Shown here in pieces: positions 40,231 to 49,872 of a stretch of 64,000 nucleotides of DNA. A program made the translations under genes and the position numbers. The notes under the pieces were generated by a model. The model saw only the letters and a list, made by a program, of their open reading frames with translations, was not told where the DNA came from and did no database searches. Positions within the stretch are counted from its first letter, which is position 1. The number at the start of each line of letters is the position of its first letter. The stretch spans positions 451,501 to 515,500 of the forward strand of contig NC_064471.1 of NCBI RefSeq assembly GCF_023343835.1, written 5' to 3'. This DNA is from Lagopus muta. Its lineage: Eukaryota; Chordata; Aves; Galliformes; Phasianidae.

Positions 40231-41983
40231 TCATGGTGTATTATCCCTTACTTGAGCCGGAGAGCGTTTGCCTCTAACAGCTGAGATCTTTGATGGTGCA
40301 CGTGAGAAGGAAGGTTCATAGTCTTTAATTAGGTGGGCTCGCATAAATTTCATCATCTCCTTCACCTCCTTCGCTAGACTCATTTGATTATCCTGATCTT
40401 CATCAAGCGTTTCTGATACTGCTACAGGTTTGTCACGGTTAATCAGTTGAGACACTTGCTCCGTCATTTTTGATATAGCAGCCACGGCAGCATGAATTGG
40501 AGACAGCAATTGTTCGTAGTTTTGGAGCGTAACAATTAATTCATAAACTAAGGGCGTTCTCTGTTGTTCTTGGTATCTGTCACATGCTGATGTTAGTGTA
40601 GCAGCATATTTGTCCGGTGCTGTTGTCACGATTTTCTGCCATATCTCAGGTGTCATCCTCACCTTTTCAGGGTCGCGGTTTTGGTGTGGTTGGTTAGGAA
40701 CAAAGTTAGGGTCATACAGCATTTCCACCACGCCTATTTCCCTCAAATACTGGATACCCTTTTCCACTGTATCCCAATTTTTTCATCGCAATCTTCAAGC
40801 CATTTTTGAAGGGGTACTTTTCCTTCACGGCTATTAACACTCGTTCCCAGAGGGAGGCAGCCTCATCCAAACATGGACTAATTCCTCTGTCAATAGCTGG
40901 ATCTCTGGCAATGGCGCCTAGCTGGCGAGCTTCATTACCATCCAGAGACAAGCTATGGGCCCCACTGTCCCAACAGCGAACCAACCAGGAAACAAGACTT
41001 TCATTCGGGAGCCGTGTAAACTCCTTTCTTGAACCTTGGATTTCAGTCATCTTTAGAGGCCGGCGAGTAGTAATAGAAACTTCCTCTTCATCACTCTCTT
41101 CTGCACGTCTCTTAGTTTTCCCTTTTGCCTTTCGCGATGGTGGTGGTTCTGAGAAGGGCCCCTCACCTGGATCTTCCTCCTCCTCCTCCTCTTCTTCTCT
41201 TTTTCATTCAAGACGAGAAGACACTCATTTCCATTTCTTGCCCTCCACAGGAGCAACCAGTATTGTTACTGGCGTCTCCTGTGATTGATTAGATTTGACT
41301 TGGGGATTTTCCCCTTTGGCTTGAACCTCAGCTCGGAAACTCTCTCTCTCCAGAATGGTATTATACAGGGAACGGTAAGCACAAGCCAAATCCCAAATAA
41401 GTCGTACCTCCTTAGATTTATGTAAGCCGCATAGTCCCTGACTCAAATACTGGCTTAGTTTCTCAGGATCCCACAGGTGTTCAAGAGTAAAATCCCATGA
41501 CACTGCGGGTCCCCATGCTTCTAAGACCTTTCCTAAACCTCTCCATATTCCCTGCCAGTCATCATTCTCTAGTTTTGGAGGAGACTCCTTATTACGAATG
41601 CGTTGGAGTACATTCAGGAAAATTAACGACATGCACACCAACATGAGTATTAATTCAAGATTTGAAAAACGTTTGATAAACTGAGAAGAAAACCCAGAGA
41701 CTGGTCTGAACATCGTGTTGTTTGTAAAATTAGCTATTCCATTTGGGATGTAGCTGTTTGTGAAATTAGCCATTCCTTCTGGGATGTAGATGTCAAAGTT
41801 CAAATCATACCACATTGCAAGTAGGTAAAACATAGGTGTCTCCATCAGTGCCCTTAAGTAGCTATATACGGATGCAATTCCACAACACGTAAGTGTGAGA
41901 TGGATTATTGGCCAGTAGGTTGTGACTAACACCATTGCTTTAAACCCTTTACACAGTGCCCCCACGATAACGAGTGGGTTCAT
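40231..41983 (-). pseudogene. LK4 Gag with frameshifts
   Basis: 252 open residues from 41983 carry the two-span N-terminal domain (two 12-residue NFT repeats instead of four) and read straight through the position of the LK1 stop. The acidic linker is in another frame (41053-41256), followed by capsid pieces 40712-41050 and 40231-40767. The terminal TGA matches that of LK1. About three frameshifts in total. Confidence 0.85.
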
Positions 41984-42236
41984 AGGTGGTGCCTGCTAAA
42001 AAGGGGTTAATGAATTGAAGCTAACAAGAGGAGGAGAAAAAAAAAAAAAAAAAAGGCACTACCCAGACTAAGTAGTGCTCAAAGTTTACAAATATCCCAG
42101 AACACTGGCAGTATGCCTAATCTTTCAAGGTCAGGTTTTCCAGCACAGAAACCTGAACTACTGACAATGCTCCCTAACGAAGCTCTCTAAGAGCAGAGAG
42201 AAAAAGAGATTCGTTCTAAAAGCTAAAAAGCAGCGA

Positions 42237-42746
42237 GCCCCATGTTGGGCGCCAAAAATCTGTCACGGATTTGACCAGATCAATCTATGTCCGTGACAGG
42301 GGCGACAGGCCTCTGCCCTCCCCCCCCACCCCAGTCCCACAAAAAATGGGAAGGAAGGAAGGGAGGAAAAGAGCAGCGGCAACAATCTATGGAGGAAAAC
42401 TTATTTTACTATAATATCGGAAAACAAGATAACACAACATATACAATTCAATTGAAATTGAGATTAATAAATCAGACAAGATGAGAGAGAGTTCCCGGGA
42501 CCGATTCAAACCTGAAAAGCTTGGAACGGCTAGGAAAGCACCCTCCAGCACCCGCTGCAAGGCAGCAAGAGAGCGCCCCCCCCCACCCGGAAGGGCCAGA
42601 TCCCATGACTGCTGTAATGTACAGGGATAGGTACCTGGGATTGGGGCAGTGACACTCTAATGCCCCGTACACTACATGATGTTTTGATGTGGAATACTGA
42701 AACCCGGAAACAAAAAAAAAAAAAAAAAAAAAAAAAAACCATGACA
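42237..42746 (-). repeat. LK4 primer site and 5' LTR
   Basis: Primer site TGGCGCCCAACATGGGGC (42237-42254, one change from the tRNA-Lys complement in LK1) lies six bases from the LTR (42261-42746). The LTR has a long A-run (about 28) near its start on the plus strand where LK1 has the T-rich start. Confidence 0.9.
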
Positions 42747-42751
42747 CAGCT

Positions 42752-43873
42752 CAATACATAATGTTTGACCAGGAGATTATATGTATATACTAGGTACTAT
42801 ATACTTATATTGTATGTATATACTAGATCTCTTTCAGATTCACTCCTGGAACCAAGGTGGGTAGGTTTGTTCCAGGTGCTGCTAACGTTCCACACAACAG
42901 TAAAAATGAAAGAACAAGCATTGTATGTACATCATACTGGAATTAAGAAGGTCCCTCAAACACAATGGGAACCTAAGTCAGCTGGACCTTTAAAATTGTG
43001 AATACAAAGACAGTAATTTGGGCTCTTGTAATTGTTAGAAATATTAATTTGATAAGTGCAGCTTTTGATGTAAATGCTTATGTATCTCTTGTGAAAAACA
43101 TCATTACAAAGTATACTAATATCAGTAATTGTTTGGTATGCGGGCAAGCTAAGAATTTAAACTCTTCACTTCTTGTTGCCCCTGATGATTTTAAGGCGAG
43201 AAACCAAATTGTTGCAGGGTTTGAGTCACTGTCCTGGTTGGTGATGATCAACAACAATGTAGATTAGATTAACTATATCTTTTATAATCAATGGAGATTT
43301 ACAAATTATTCAGAGTGCAATGAAGGGAATTGTGGAACATTTAGATGCCACAAGTAGGATGGCCTGGGAAAATAGGATCGTCTAAGATATGATGCAAGCT
43401 GAAAAAGGGGGTGTATGTGTGATGCTGGGTACCCGTTCTTGCACCTTCTTCCCAGTAACACAGCTTTGGACAACATAATAACTAAGACATTGGCAAAGGT
43501 GGTAAGCCCTTGCAATGAAGTGGCAGAAAAATCAGGAATAGATTCTTGTATCACTGGACTGTTGGAGTCCCGGTTTGGTAAATGGAAAGGGCATGACTGT
43601 ATCCACTTTTACTTCTTTGGTAGTAGTAGCAGGAGTCCTGATGGCCATTGGTTGCTGTGTTATCCCCTTCGTGAGGGGACTGGTACAGTGATTGATCGAG
43701 ACAGCACTATTGAAACAAACACCAATGGAGCCACCACCATATTTGGATAAAATGATGGTATTAGAGGAGATGGGAAATAAATAAAGTGAAGAGAGGGAGA
43801 TGTCTATAAAAGTGAACCTTAGAAAAGGAATTGCAGAAATCAACAACATATGAAAAAAAGAAAAGGGGGAAAT
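42752..43873 (+). pseudogene. GP2 integrase tail and env with SU deletion
   Basis: Integrase ends at 43001 (KKVPQTQWEPKSAGPLKL). Overlapping it, an env frame starts at 42998: signal peptide (MNTKTVIWALVIVRN), then ~70 residues of SU with NISNCLVCGQ, ending at 43267. TM-subunit sequence follows at once (heptad region, GGVCVMLG cysteine motif near 43415) and a membrane anchor near 43620-43680. A polypurine tract AAAAGGGGGAAA ends at 43873. The SU deletion matches GP1. Confidence 0.7.
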
Positions 43874-43963
43874 TGTGGGAATCAAATGTTGTTTCTGCAT
43901 TAGAATTAGGTAATATTTTTTGATTTTATGGTCTCTGCTGCTATAGTTTTATAGTTTTAGATA
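43874..43963 (+). repeat. GP2 LTR stub
   Basis: First ~90 bases of the GP LTR (TGTGGGAATC...), after which GR1 LTR sequence begins in the opposite orientation. Confidence 0.75.
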
Positions 43964-44375
43964 GTGTTTTTCCCAGAATTTGTATACATATTCATTACAT
44001 TTCCAAGAACCCATCAGCATATGGTCCCTCCCTCTTGCACAGTGCGCTGTAGGCAGTGGGGGTCTTCTTCTGGTGGTCACTGAATGAAGGCTCATTGTCT
44101 TCAACCGAAAAGTAATCGGATCAGACCTGTTCCTTGTGTGATGTTATCTTCAAGTTTACAATAGTTTCAAGATGTTCTTGTCTTATCTGGCCTCAAATCC
44201 TGCTTACCTGCATTCTTATGCAATGGTTAACCCTTATCTTGTCCTCTCTTTACTCACATTCCTATGCAATGGTTAATCCTCATTTACTGCACATCCTACT
44301 TGCTACATTCTTTTGTCTTGTCTTCCTTTACAGCAGGCCCATGTTTCCCCAAACTCAATCCCCCCTTTTTCTTGA
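43964..44375 (-). repeat. GR1 3' LTR (U3 part) and polypurine tract
   Basis: Matches the U3 of the 5' LTR (53944-54316). R and U5 (about 160 bases) are missing. On the minus strand AAAAAGGGGGGAT precedes the start TGAGTTTGG at 44357. Confidence 0.8.
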
Positions 44376-44640
44376 ACCTAGCAAATTCTTTTGCTAGATT
44401 ACTCTATTGGGGAAAAGAGAAGTTATGAAATAACTCCCTTTCTTGTGAAATGCATTCAGTCCACTAGGGCAAAACTCATCATCGGTCCTTCAAGGCCTAC
44501 TGTACTTCTCAGTTTCTTTCTTTCATTACAATCCCTGTTTCTATATACTTTTCAGACCCCCCTCATTTAATTTGTACAGGTCCTTACCTCAATTCCTTTA
44601 ACCTGTATACTACTGCGAAAAAATATTCTTGCTCGGACTA
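44376..44640 (-). pseudogene. GR1 env 3' tail
   Basis: Minus-strand reading ends with LAKEFARFKKKGGIEF-like codons running into the polypurine tract, as in gammaretroviral Env tails. Upstream frames are broken. The plus-strand SH2 gene region begins at its far edge. Confidence 0.4.
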
Positions 44641-44760
44641 GCAAAAGACCTTCAGAGGTATAAACTAGTTATACATTGTAACTATTCATGCCAGACAGAC
44701 CCTCTTGACATGATCACGCGACGTCTAGCTTGTACACCGGGCATGGGTGTCAGCAGACAC

Positions 44761-44766
44761 TATAAA
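44761..44766 (+). promoter_or_regulatory. Possible TATA box of the SH2 gene
   Basis: TATAAA 61 bases before the SH2 ATG, followed at 44770 by CCATTGGC. Distance would give a short 5' untranslated region. Chance occurrence cannot be excluded. Confidence 0.35.
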
Positions 44767-44826
44767 GACCATTGGCAAGCCCCACCAAAACTGAGGTGGC
44801 TTGGTGGAGGCGAGTGGCAAGGAACC

Positions 44827-45504
44827 ATGGGTTCGTGTGTGACAAAGGAGATGGCAGATTGCCAATTGACAGAAGAACCCATCAATTATACATGGAACCT
44901 GCTTTACATTCCCCAGACTGGGAGCAGACAGAGGAGACGACCTGCACAGAAGGAGGTCAGCACCAACATCGAGCTGCATCTCGTGCAGGAATGGTTCCAT
45001 GGCAAGCTGGGGGCAGGGCACGGTGGGCGGCACATAGCCAAGCGGCTGCTGACAGAGTTCTGTGCCAAGATGGAGGCCCCTGATGGCTCCTTCCTCGTCA
45101 GGGAAAGCAAGACTTACGTTGGGGACTACGTTCTATCCTTCTGGCACAGTGAGAAGATACGGCATTGCCGCATACACTGGCGACAGGATGCTACCAGTCA
45201 GAAGTTCTTTGTGACTGACACCCAAGTATTTGACAGCCTGTACGACCTTATCGCCTACTATTGGGAGACATCGCTAAGGTACAACGGACTTGAGATAAGG
45301 CTGACTGAGCCGGTGCCTTGGTCCAACACTTACGCCAACACAGACCGGGTGCCGTGGGATGGCACCAGAGGGACGAGCCCGGCTCCAGCGCCATCTACTT
45401 CAGGGCAGGAAGGAAGATCGAGCACTGCCAAATGTGGCAAGAGAGTCACATTTAATACAGCACTTAACCAAGTACACATTGTTCAAGTTCATCGCCCACA
45501 ATAA
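44827..45504 (+). CDS. Acylation-type N terminus + PLCG1-like SH2 domain protein, intronless
   Basis: 225 residues. The ATG at 44827 (ACCATGG, an ideal Kozak context) is chosen over the in-frame ATG at 44629, giving MGSCVTKE: Gly2, Cys4 and Thr6 fit N-myristoylation plus palmitoylation as in Src-family kinases. A basic patch RQRRRP lies at 34-39. Residues ~54-160 form one SH2 domain (WFHGKLGAG, SFLVRES with the pTyr-binding Arg at 92, HCRIH at 113-117, FDSLYDLI), closest in my reading to the N-terminal SH2 of phospholipase C gamma 1. The tail has GKRVTF at 204-209. No catalytic domain. AATAAA (45500-45505) overlaps the stop. The PLCG1 domain is split by introns in vertebrates, so this is a retrocopy. 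It is antisense inside GR1. It could act as a membrane-bound phosphotyrosine decoy; that is inference. Confidence 0.8.
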   Translation: MGSCVTKEMADCQLTEEPINYTWNLLYIPQTGSRQRRRPAQKEVSTNIELHLVQEWFHGKLGAGHGGRHIAKRLLTEFCAKMEAPDGSFLVRESKTYVGDYVLSFWHSEKIRHCRIHWRQDATSQKFFVTDTQVFDSLYDLIAYYWETSLRYNGLEIRLTEPVPWSNTYANTDRVPWDGTRGTSPAPAPSTSGQEGRSSTAKCGKRVTFNTALNQVHIVQVHRPQ

Positions 45505-45559
45505 AAGTTTTTGTTCTGCACTAACAACAGAGTCCACGTCTAATTGCCACAGTTAAACC

Positions 45560-45900
45560 TTCCTCTTATTTGTCTTCCTCAACCTCTATGAGGACCTTTG
45601 GACAGGAAAGGGCATAGAGGGGCTTTACCAGTATTCCATAGTTGTAGGCGGCACCACCTCATCATCCCTAGGAAAGTCTGGAGCTCATTCCAGAGTCTCC
45701 TCGCTGTTCCCTAGGGTTCGGGATCCCAAAGTAATTCCGTAACGCAAATGAGTTACTTGTGGCTGTGCTGCTTGGGCTTTCTGTGGAGAAACTTGATAGC
45801 CTTTAAGTCTGAGAAAGTTTAGTAAGCTAATTGTCCATGTTATGCATTAACTACTTTGTTCCTCCCTCTTTAACCATTAGGAGGTCTAGAACCATTCTAT
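45560..45900 (-). pseudogene. Gammaretroviral RT fragment
   Basis: Minus-strand reading LLNFLRLKGYQVSPQKAQAAQ matches the RT connection block of GP1 (4700-4750) and GR1 (51110). It is out of order relative to GR1 integrase and env, so it belongs to another insertion or a rearrangement. Confidence 0.65.
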
Positions 45901-46440
45901 TTTGCATCATCACTTTGGACAAAGAAGATACCACCTCTTGGATTGTTCACAATGCATTTGTTGTGGCATTACTATTTCTAGAGTTGCAGAGATATTCACT
46001 ATAGCCTTTTCCCACTGAGCTACTCTTAAGACTGGGATAAGGGCTCTCATGAAGCTATGGTATCTCGTATTGCACCTTACCAATGGGTTATTTACCCTTT
46101 TAACCTTCCTTGAATTTTGATACTGGCTCTAAATAGTTCTCACTATGCCTGGTGAGAGTTTAAGCTCTCCCATCTCTGCCCAGCCACCAGAAAAATTTAA
46201 ACAAATGACACTTGCTCATTATATTACTTCCATTATGACATTCATGCCCACTAATGAGAGTGTTATTACTTTCCTTAATAGCATAAGTATGGAAATGTAA
46301 GGTTCATTCAAATAGAAGGGAAAAGAGTGACAATCACACATTTAACAATAACAAATAAATAAATATAACACAAAACATAGTACTATTAAAACCAAAATGC
46401 AACAGCACACATCAACTCACCACAGATATCACCCTATGTA
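45900..46440 (-). pseudogene. GR1 env 5' part, degraded
   Basis: On the minus strand the start resembles the signal-peptide region of the EN env (TTATTTGTTATTGTTAAATGTGTG near 46360-46300). Several stops follow. Too decayed to define domains. Confidence 0.4.
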
Positions 46441-46479
46441 CACTGAAATAAAGCAAGTTACTAACCAACTCATCTTTTC

Positions 46480-46745
46480 CTTATGAGTTTAACTTTTCAC
46501 AGTGCACTTTCCTTGAAAGACCAAGTAGTTCCTCAGCATCCTGGAATAACCTCCTGGAACAATACTTTAGTTACTCCAAGTGCCTTATTAGTCCTACAAG
46601 GGAATGCCTCTACCCACTTTAAAAAGGTATTAGTTAGTACCAGCATACAACGATACCCTCCTTTTCTTGGGAGTTCCGAGAAATCAATTTGCCACTGTTG
46701 CTCTTCCTTCTAAATCATTAATTAGATTCCTATCCTCTCTAGAAT
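46480..46745 (-). pseudogene. GR1 integrase core fragment
   Basis: Minus-strand reading contains DFSELPRKGGYRCMLVLTNTF and WVEAFPCRTNKA, the first part of a gammaretroviral integrase core with its first catalytic Asp. The remainder is lost to stops, and a CR1 copy abuts at 46779. Confidence 0.65.
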
Positions 46746-46778
46746 ATTTTAAAGGTTATGACTCAGGTTTAAAGATTT

Positions 46779-48977
46779 TCATAGAATCATAGAATCACCA
46801 AGGTTGGAAAAGACCTAAAAGATCATCCAGTCCAACCATTCACCTATTACCAATAGCTCCCACTAAACCATGTCCCTCAACACAACATCCAGTCTTTCCT
46901 TGAACACCCCCAGGCTCGGTGACTCCACCACCTCCCTGGGCAGTCCATTCCAGTGCCTGACCACCCTTTCTGAAAAGTAATACTGCCTCATGTCCAGCCT
47001 GAATCTCCCCTGCCGTAGCTTGAAACCATTCCCTCTGGTCCTATCACTAATGACACGAGAGAAGAGGCCGACCCCCAGCTCACTACAACCTCCCTTCAGG
47101 AAGTTATAGAGAGCAATAAGGTCTCCCCTGAGCCTCTTCTTCTCCAGGCTGAACATTCCCAGCTCCTTCAGCCTCTCCTCATATGGCCTGTGTTCCAGAC
47201 CCCTCACCAGCTTTGTTGCCCTCCTTTGAACACGTTCCAGGGCCTCAATGTCTTTCTTGCAGTGAGGGGCCCAAAACTGGACACAGTACTCGAGGTGCAG
47301 CCTCACTAGTGCTGAGTACAGGGGAACAATCACCTCTCTGCTCCTGCTTGCAACGCTGTTTCTGATGCAGGCCAGGATGCCATTGGCCTTCCTGGCCACC
47401 TGGGCACACTGCTGGCTCATGTTCAGCCGAGCATCAACCAATACCCCCAGGTCCATTTCCTCTATGCAGTCCTCCAGCCACACCGCCCCAAGCCTGTAGC
47501 GTCGCCTGGGGCTGTTGTAGCTGAAGTGCAGGACCCAGCATTTGGCCTTGTTGAAACTCATCCCATTGGCTACAGCCCAGCTCTCCAGCCTGTCCAGATC
47601 CCTCTGTATGGCCTCGCTACCCTCAGGCAGATCCACACTTCCAGCCAATTTAGTGTCATCTGCAAATTTACTGAGGGTGCACTCAATGCCCTCATCCAGG
47701 TCATCAATAAAGATATTGAAGAGGACAGGCCCCAGCACCGACCCCTGGGGAACACCACTCACGACCGGTCGCCAGCTGGATTTAACTCCATTCACCACCA
47801 CTCTCTGAGCCCAGCCCTCCAGCCAGCTCCTCACCCAGCCAAGAGTGTACCCATCCAAGCCTTGGGCTGCCAGCTTCTGCAGGAGAATACTGTGGGAGAC
47901 GGTGTCAAAGGCTTTGCTGAAGTCTAGGTAGACCACATCAACAGCCTTTCCCTCATCCACCAGATGGGTCACTAGATCATAGAAGGAGATCAGGTTGGTC
48001 AAGCAGGACCTGCCCTTCATGAGCCCATGCTGGCTAGGCCTGATCCCCCGGTCATCCCGCACATGCCGCATGATCTCCCTCAAGACAATCTGCTCCATAA
48101 CCTTCCCTGGCACCGAGGTCAGGCTAACGGGCCTGTAGTTCCCTGGATCCTCCTTACGACCTTTCTTGTAAATGGGAGTCACATTGGCAAGCCTCCAGTC
48201 TTCTGGGACCTCACCAGTCAACAAGGAGCGCTGACAGATGATGGAAAGCGGTTCGGCTATCACCTCCGCCAGTTCCCTCAGCACTCTCGGGTGGATCTCA
48301 TCTGGCCCCATAGACTTGTGGCAGTCCAGTTGGAGTAGTAGGTCTCTGACTGTTTCTTCCAGAATCACAGGGGGGTTAGTGTGCTCCCCAGCCGAGATTA
48401 CCAGGTCAGAGAGAGGAGTATCCTGAGGATAACTGGTCTGACTTTTAAAGACAGATGTAAAGAAGGCATTCAGAACCTCCGCCTTTTCCTTATCCTCAGT
48501 GGTCACATTCCCAGCCTCATCCAGCAAAGAGTGGATATTCTCCTTTGTCCTCCTCTTACTGTTAATGTATTTATAAGAGTTTCTTATTCCTTTTCACCCC
48601 AGCAGCTAGGTTAAATTCAAGCTGGGCTTTTGCCTTTCTGATTTCACCTCTACACATCCTAACGACTTCCTTGTATTCATTCTGAGTTACCTGTCCCTCT
48701 TTCCACAGGCAGTATATTCTTTTTCTCCCAGAGCCTCAAGAATAGCTCCCTATTCATCCACGCCGGTCTTCTTCCCCGACAGCTCATTTTGCAGCTCAGG
48801 GGGACTGCCTGCTCCTGCACCCTTAAGACTTCCTTCTTGAAGAGCAACCAGCTCTCTTGGACCCCTTTACTTGCTAAGACCGAATGCCAGGGGACTCCCC
48901 CTATTAGTCCCTTGAACAATTCAAAGTCCACCCTCCTGAAGTCCAAGGTAGCAGTTCTACTATTCCCCCTCGATCAG
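46779..48977 (-). mobile_element. CR1 LINE, long 5'-truncated copy
   Basis: 3' end at 46779 with the inverted ATTCTATG-type tail (CATAGAATCATAGAATC). Holds the RT-containing ORF (next entry) and, after a frame break at 48530-48670, an upstream piece (48677-48946) from the region between endonuclease and RT. The endonuclease itself is missing. Confidence 0.95.
46863..48527 (-). CDS. CR1 ORF2 reverse transcriptase, open fragment
   Basis: 554 residues. Non-LTR reverse transcriptase: the fingers region holds [16 protein letters not shown] and [10 protein letters not shown], the palm [11 protein letters not shown], and [18 protein letters not shown] and the catalytic FADDTKLAG carry the active-site aspartates. 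The thumb and the conserved CR1 C terminus ([19 protein letters not shown]) follow. Known role: target-primed reverse transcription of CR1 RNA. No endonuclease domain in frame, so it is not autonomous. The open length suggests a fairly young copy. Confidence 0.92.
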   Translation of the reverse strand: MLDEAGNVTTEDKEKAEVLNAFFTSVFKSQTSYPQDTPLSDLVISAGEHTNPPVILEETVRDLLLQLDCHKSMGPDEIHPRVLRELAEVIAEPLSIICQRSLLTGEVPEDWRLANVTPIYKKGRKEDPGNYRPVSLTSVPGKVMEQIVLREIMRHVRDDRGIRPSQHGLMKGRSCLTNLISFYDLVTHLVDEGKAVDVVYLDFSKAFDTVSHSILLQKLAAQGLDGYTLGWVRSWLEGWAQRVVVNGVKSSWRPVVSGVPQGSVLGPVLFNIFIDDLDEGIECTLSKFADDTKLAGSVDLPEGSEAIQRDLDRLESWAVANGMSFNKAKCWVLHFSYNSPRRRYRLGAVWLEDCIEEMDLGVLVDARLNMSQQCAQVARKANGILACIRNSVASRSREVIVPLYSALVRLHLEYCVQFWAPHCKKDIEALERVQRRATKLVRGLEHRPYEERLKELGMFSLEKKRLRGDLIALYNFLKGGCSELGVGLFSRVISDRTRGNGFKLRQGRFRLDMRQYYFSERVVRHWNGLPREVVESPSLGVFKERLDVVLRDMV

Positions 48978-49102
48978 GTTTTGCCCCCTGATCCACCATC
49001 TTACTTCCAGTTTCCTGTACAGAGTCACCCTTCTGATGTCCTTCACAATGTATAACAGCCACACTGCTCTTTGGTACATTTCCATCATGCTGAATTTGTT
49101 TT
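48978..49102 (-). pseudogene. Second gammaretroviral RNase H fragment
   Basis: Matches 50325-50440 (GR1 RNase H end) at base level in the same orientation. Being present twice, it shows that two related proviruses or a duplication contribute to this block. Confidence 0.7.
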
Positions 49103-49872
49103 TGTCAACAGTTTACGGGCTGGTTCGGCCTGGTTCCATGACCAGCAGGGCGGAGGGATCTGCGGATCCGCACCTCCGGGAAAGGGGAAACAGGGGACCC
49201 CAAAATACTTGAAAACAACAGTAACAATCTGAGGTGGAACAAATGATTTACTAAATATAGTATTAACAAAAAAAAAAAAAAAAAAAAATAGATAAATAAA
49301 TACAATGAGAGAGAGAGAGAGCCTGTCTGGATGTTAGATAGTCCTCACCACAATGCTGAGGTGAGAAGTGCAGTCCAGTTGAGTGACTGAAGCGCAGACG
49401 GCAAAGCGCAGACGGCAAAGCGCAGACGGCAAAGCGCAGACGGCAAAGCGCAGACGGCAAAGCGCAGACGGCAAAGCGCAGACGGCAAAGCGCAGACGGC
49501 AAAGCGCAGACGGCAAAGCGCAGACGGCAAAGCGCAGACGGCAAAGCGCAGACGGCAAAGCGCAGACGGCAAAGCGCAGACGGCAAAGCGCAGACGGCAA
49601 AGCGCAGACGGCAAAGCGCAGACGGCAAAGCGCAGACGGCAAAGCGCAGACGGCAAAGCGCAGACGGCAAAGCGCAGACGGCAAAGCGCAGACGGCAAAG
49701 CGCAGACGGCAAAGCGCAGACGGCAAAGCGCAGACGGCAAAGCGCAGACGGCAAAGCGCAGACGGCAAAGCGCAGACGGCAAAGCGCAGACGGATCAGGT
49801 GACCTTGCATGGAGTTATACCTCTTTGCTGACCACAAAGCCTCCTGGGGAAATGTAGTTCTTCTCTCGTCTG
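49103..49872 (-). repeat. LK3-type LTR containing a minisatellite, U3-truncated
   Basis: Minus-strand version of the LTR at 29769-30234 (shared GGATCCGC, CCCCAAAATACTTGAAAACAAC, AGTTGAGTGACTGAAG). It ends with TGTCAACAG at 49103 and is cut off in U3 near 49872. A 14-bp array (49391-49793) replaces a ~45-base segment of the reference LTR. Confidence 0.85.
49391..49793 (+). repeat. 14-bp minisatellite, about 29 copies
   Basis: Near-perfect tandem array of GCGCAGACGGCAAA inside an ERV LTR. The reference LTR at 29965-29985 has a single diverged copy (CACCGTCTTTTCTTCAGTC, other strand). Because 14 is not a multiple of three and the unit has no stop in any frame, all six frames can stay open; those frames are not genes. 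Confidence 0.97.

Larger units (their letters stand above)
31083..42746 (-). mobile_element. LK4: class III-like provirus on the minus strand, split by EN2 and CR1
   Basis: 5' LTR 42261-42746, tRNA-Lys primer site 42237-42254, gag 40231-41983, protease/RT 38493-40027 and 33401-33770, RNase H/integrase 31718-33265, 3' LTR 31083-31574. The five bases outside are AAGCT and CAGCT, a probable target duplication with one change. EN2 sits at 33776-38492 and a CR1 tail at 38755-39216. Several frameshifts make it older than LK1. Confidence 0.9.
30360..43963 (+). mobile_element. GP2: gammaretrovirus-like provirus remnant split by LK4
   Basis: Integrase at 30360-31082, then LK4 (31083-42746), then the integrase tail, env remnant, polypurine tract and the first ~90 bases of the LTR (43874-43963). 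The sequence on both sides of LK4 joins collinearly when compared with GP1. gag, RT and the 5' LTR are absent. Confidence 0.8.

Noticed and set aside
44629..44826. In-frame N-terminal extension of the SH2 protein from an earlier ATG
   Set aside because: The ATG at 44827 has a far better context and yields an acylation-type N terminus; the extension has no recognisable domain and overlaps the possible TATA box.
44772..45083. 103-codon plus-strand frame overlapping the SH2 gene
   Set aside because: A shadow in another frame of the SH2 coding sequence, with no domain.
49391..49793. Regular short repeats that could suggest a CRISPR array
   Set aside because: Units are contiguous with no unique spacers, and the context is a vertebrate LTR.
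49263..49837. Several 140-170-codon open frames on both strands with SALCRLRFAVCALP or DGKAQTAKRRRQSA repeats
   Set aside because: They are a by-product of the 14-bp minisatellite, whose unit has no stop in any frame. They span LTR sequence and have no gene signals.
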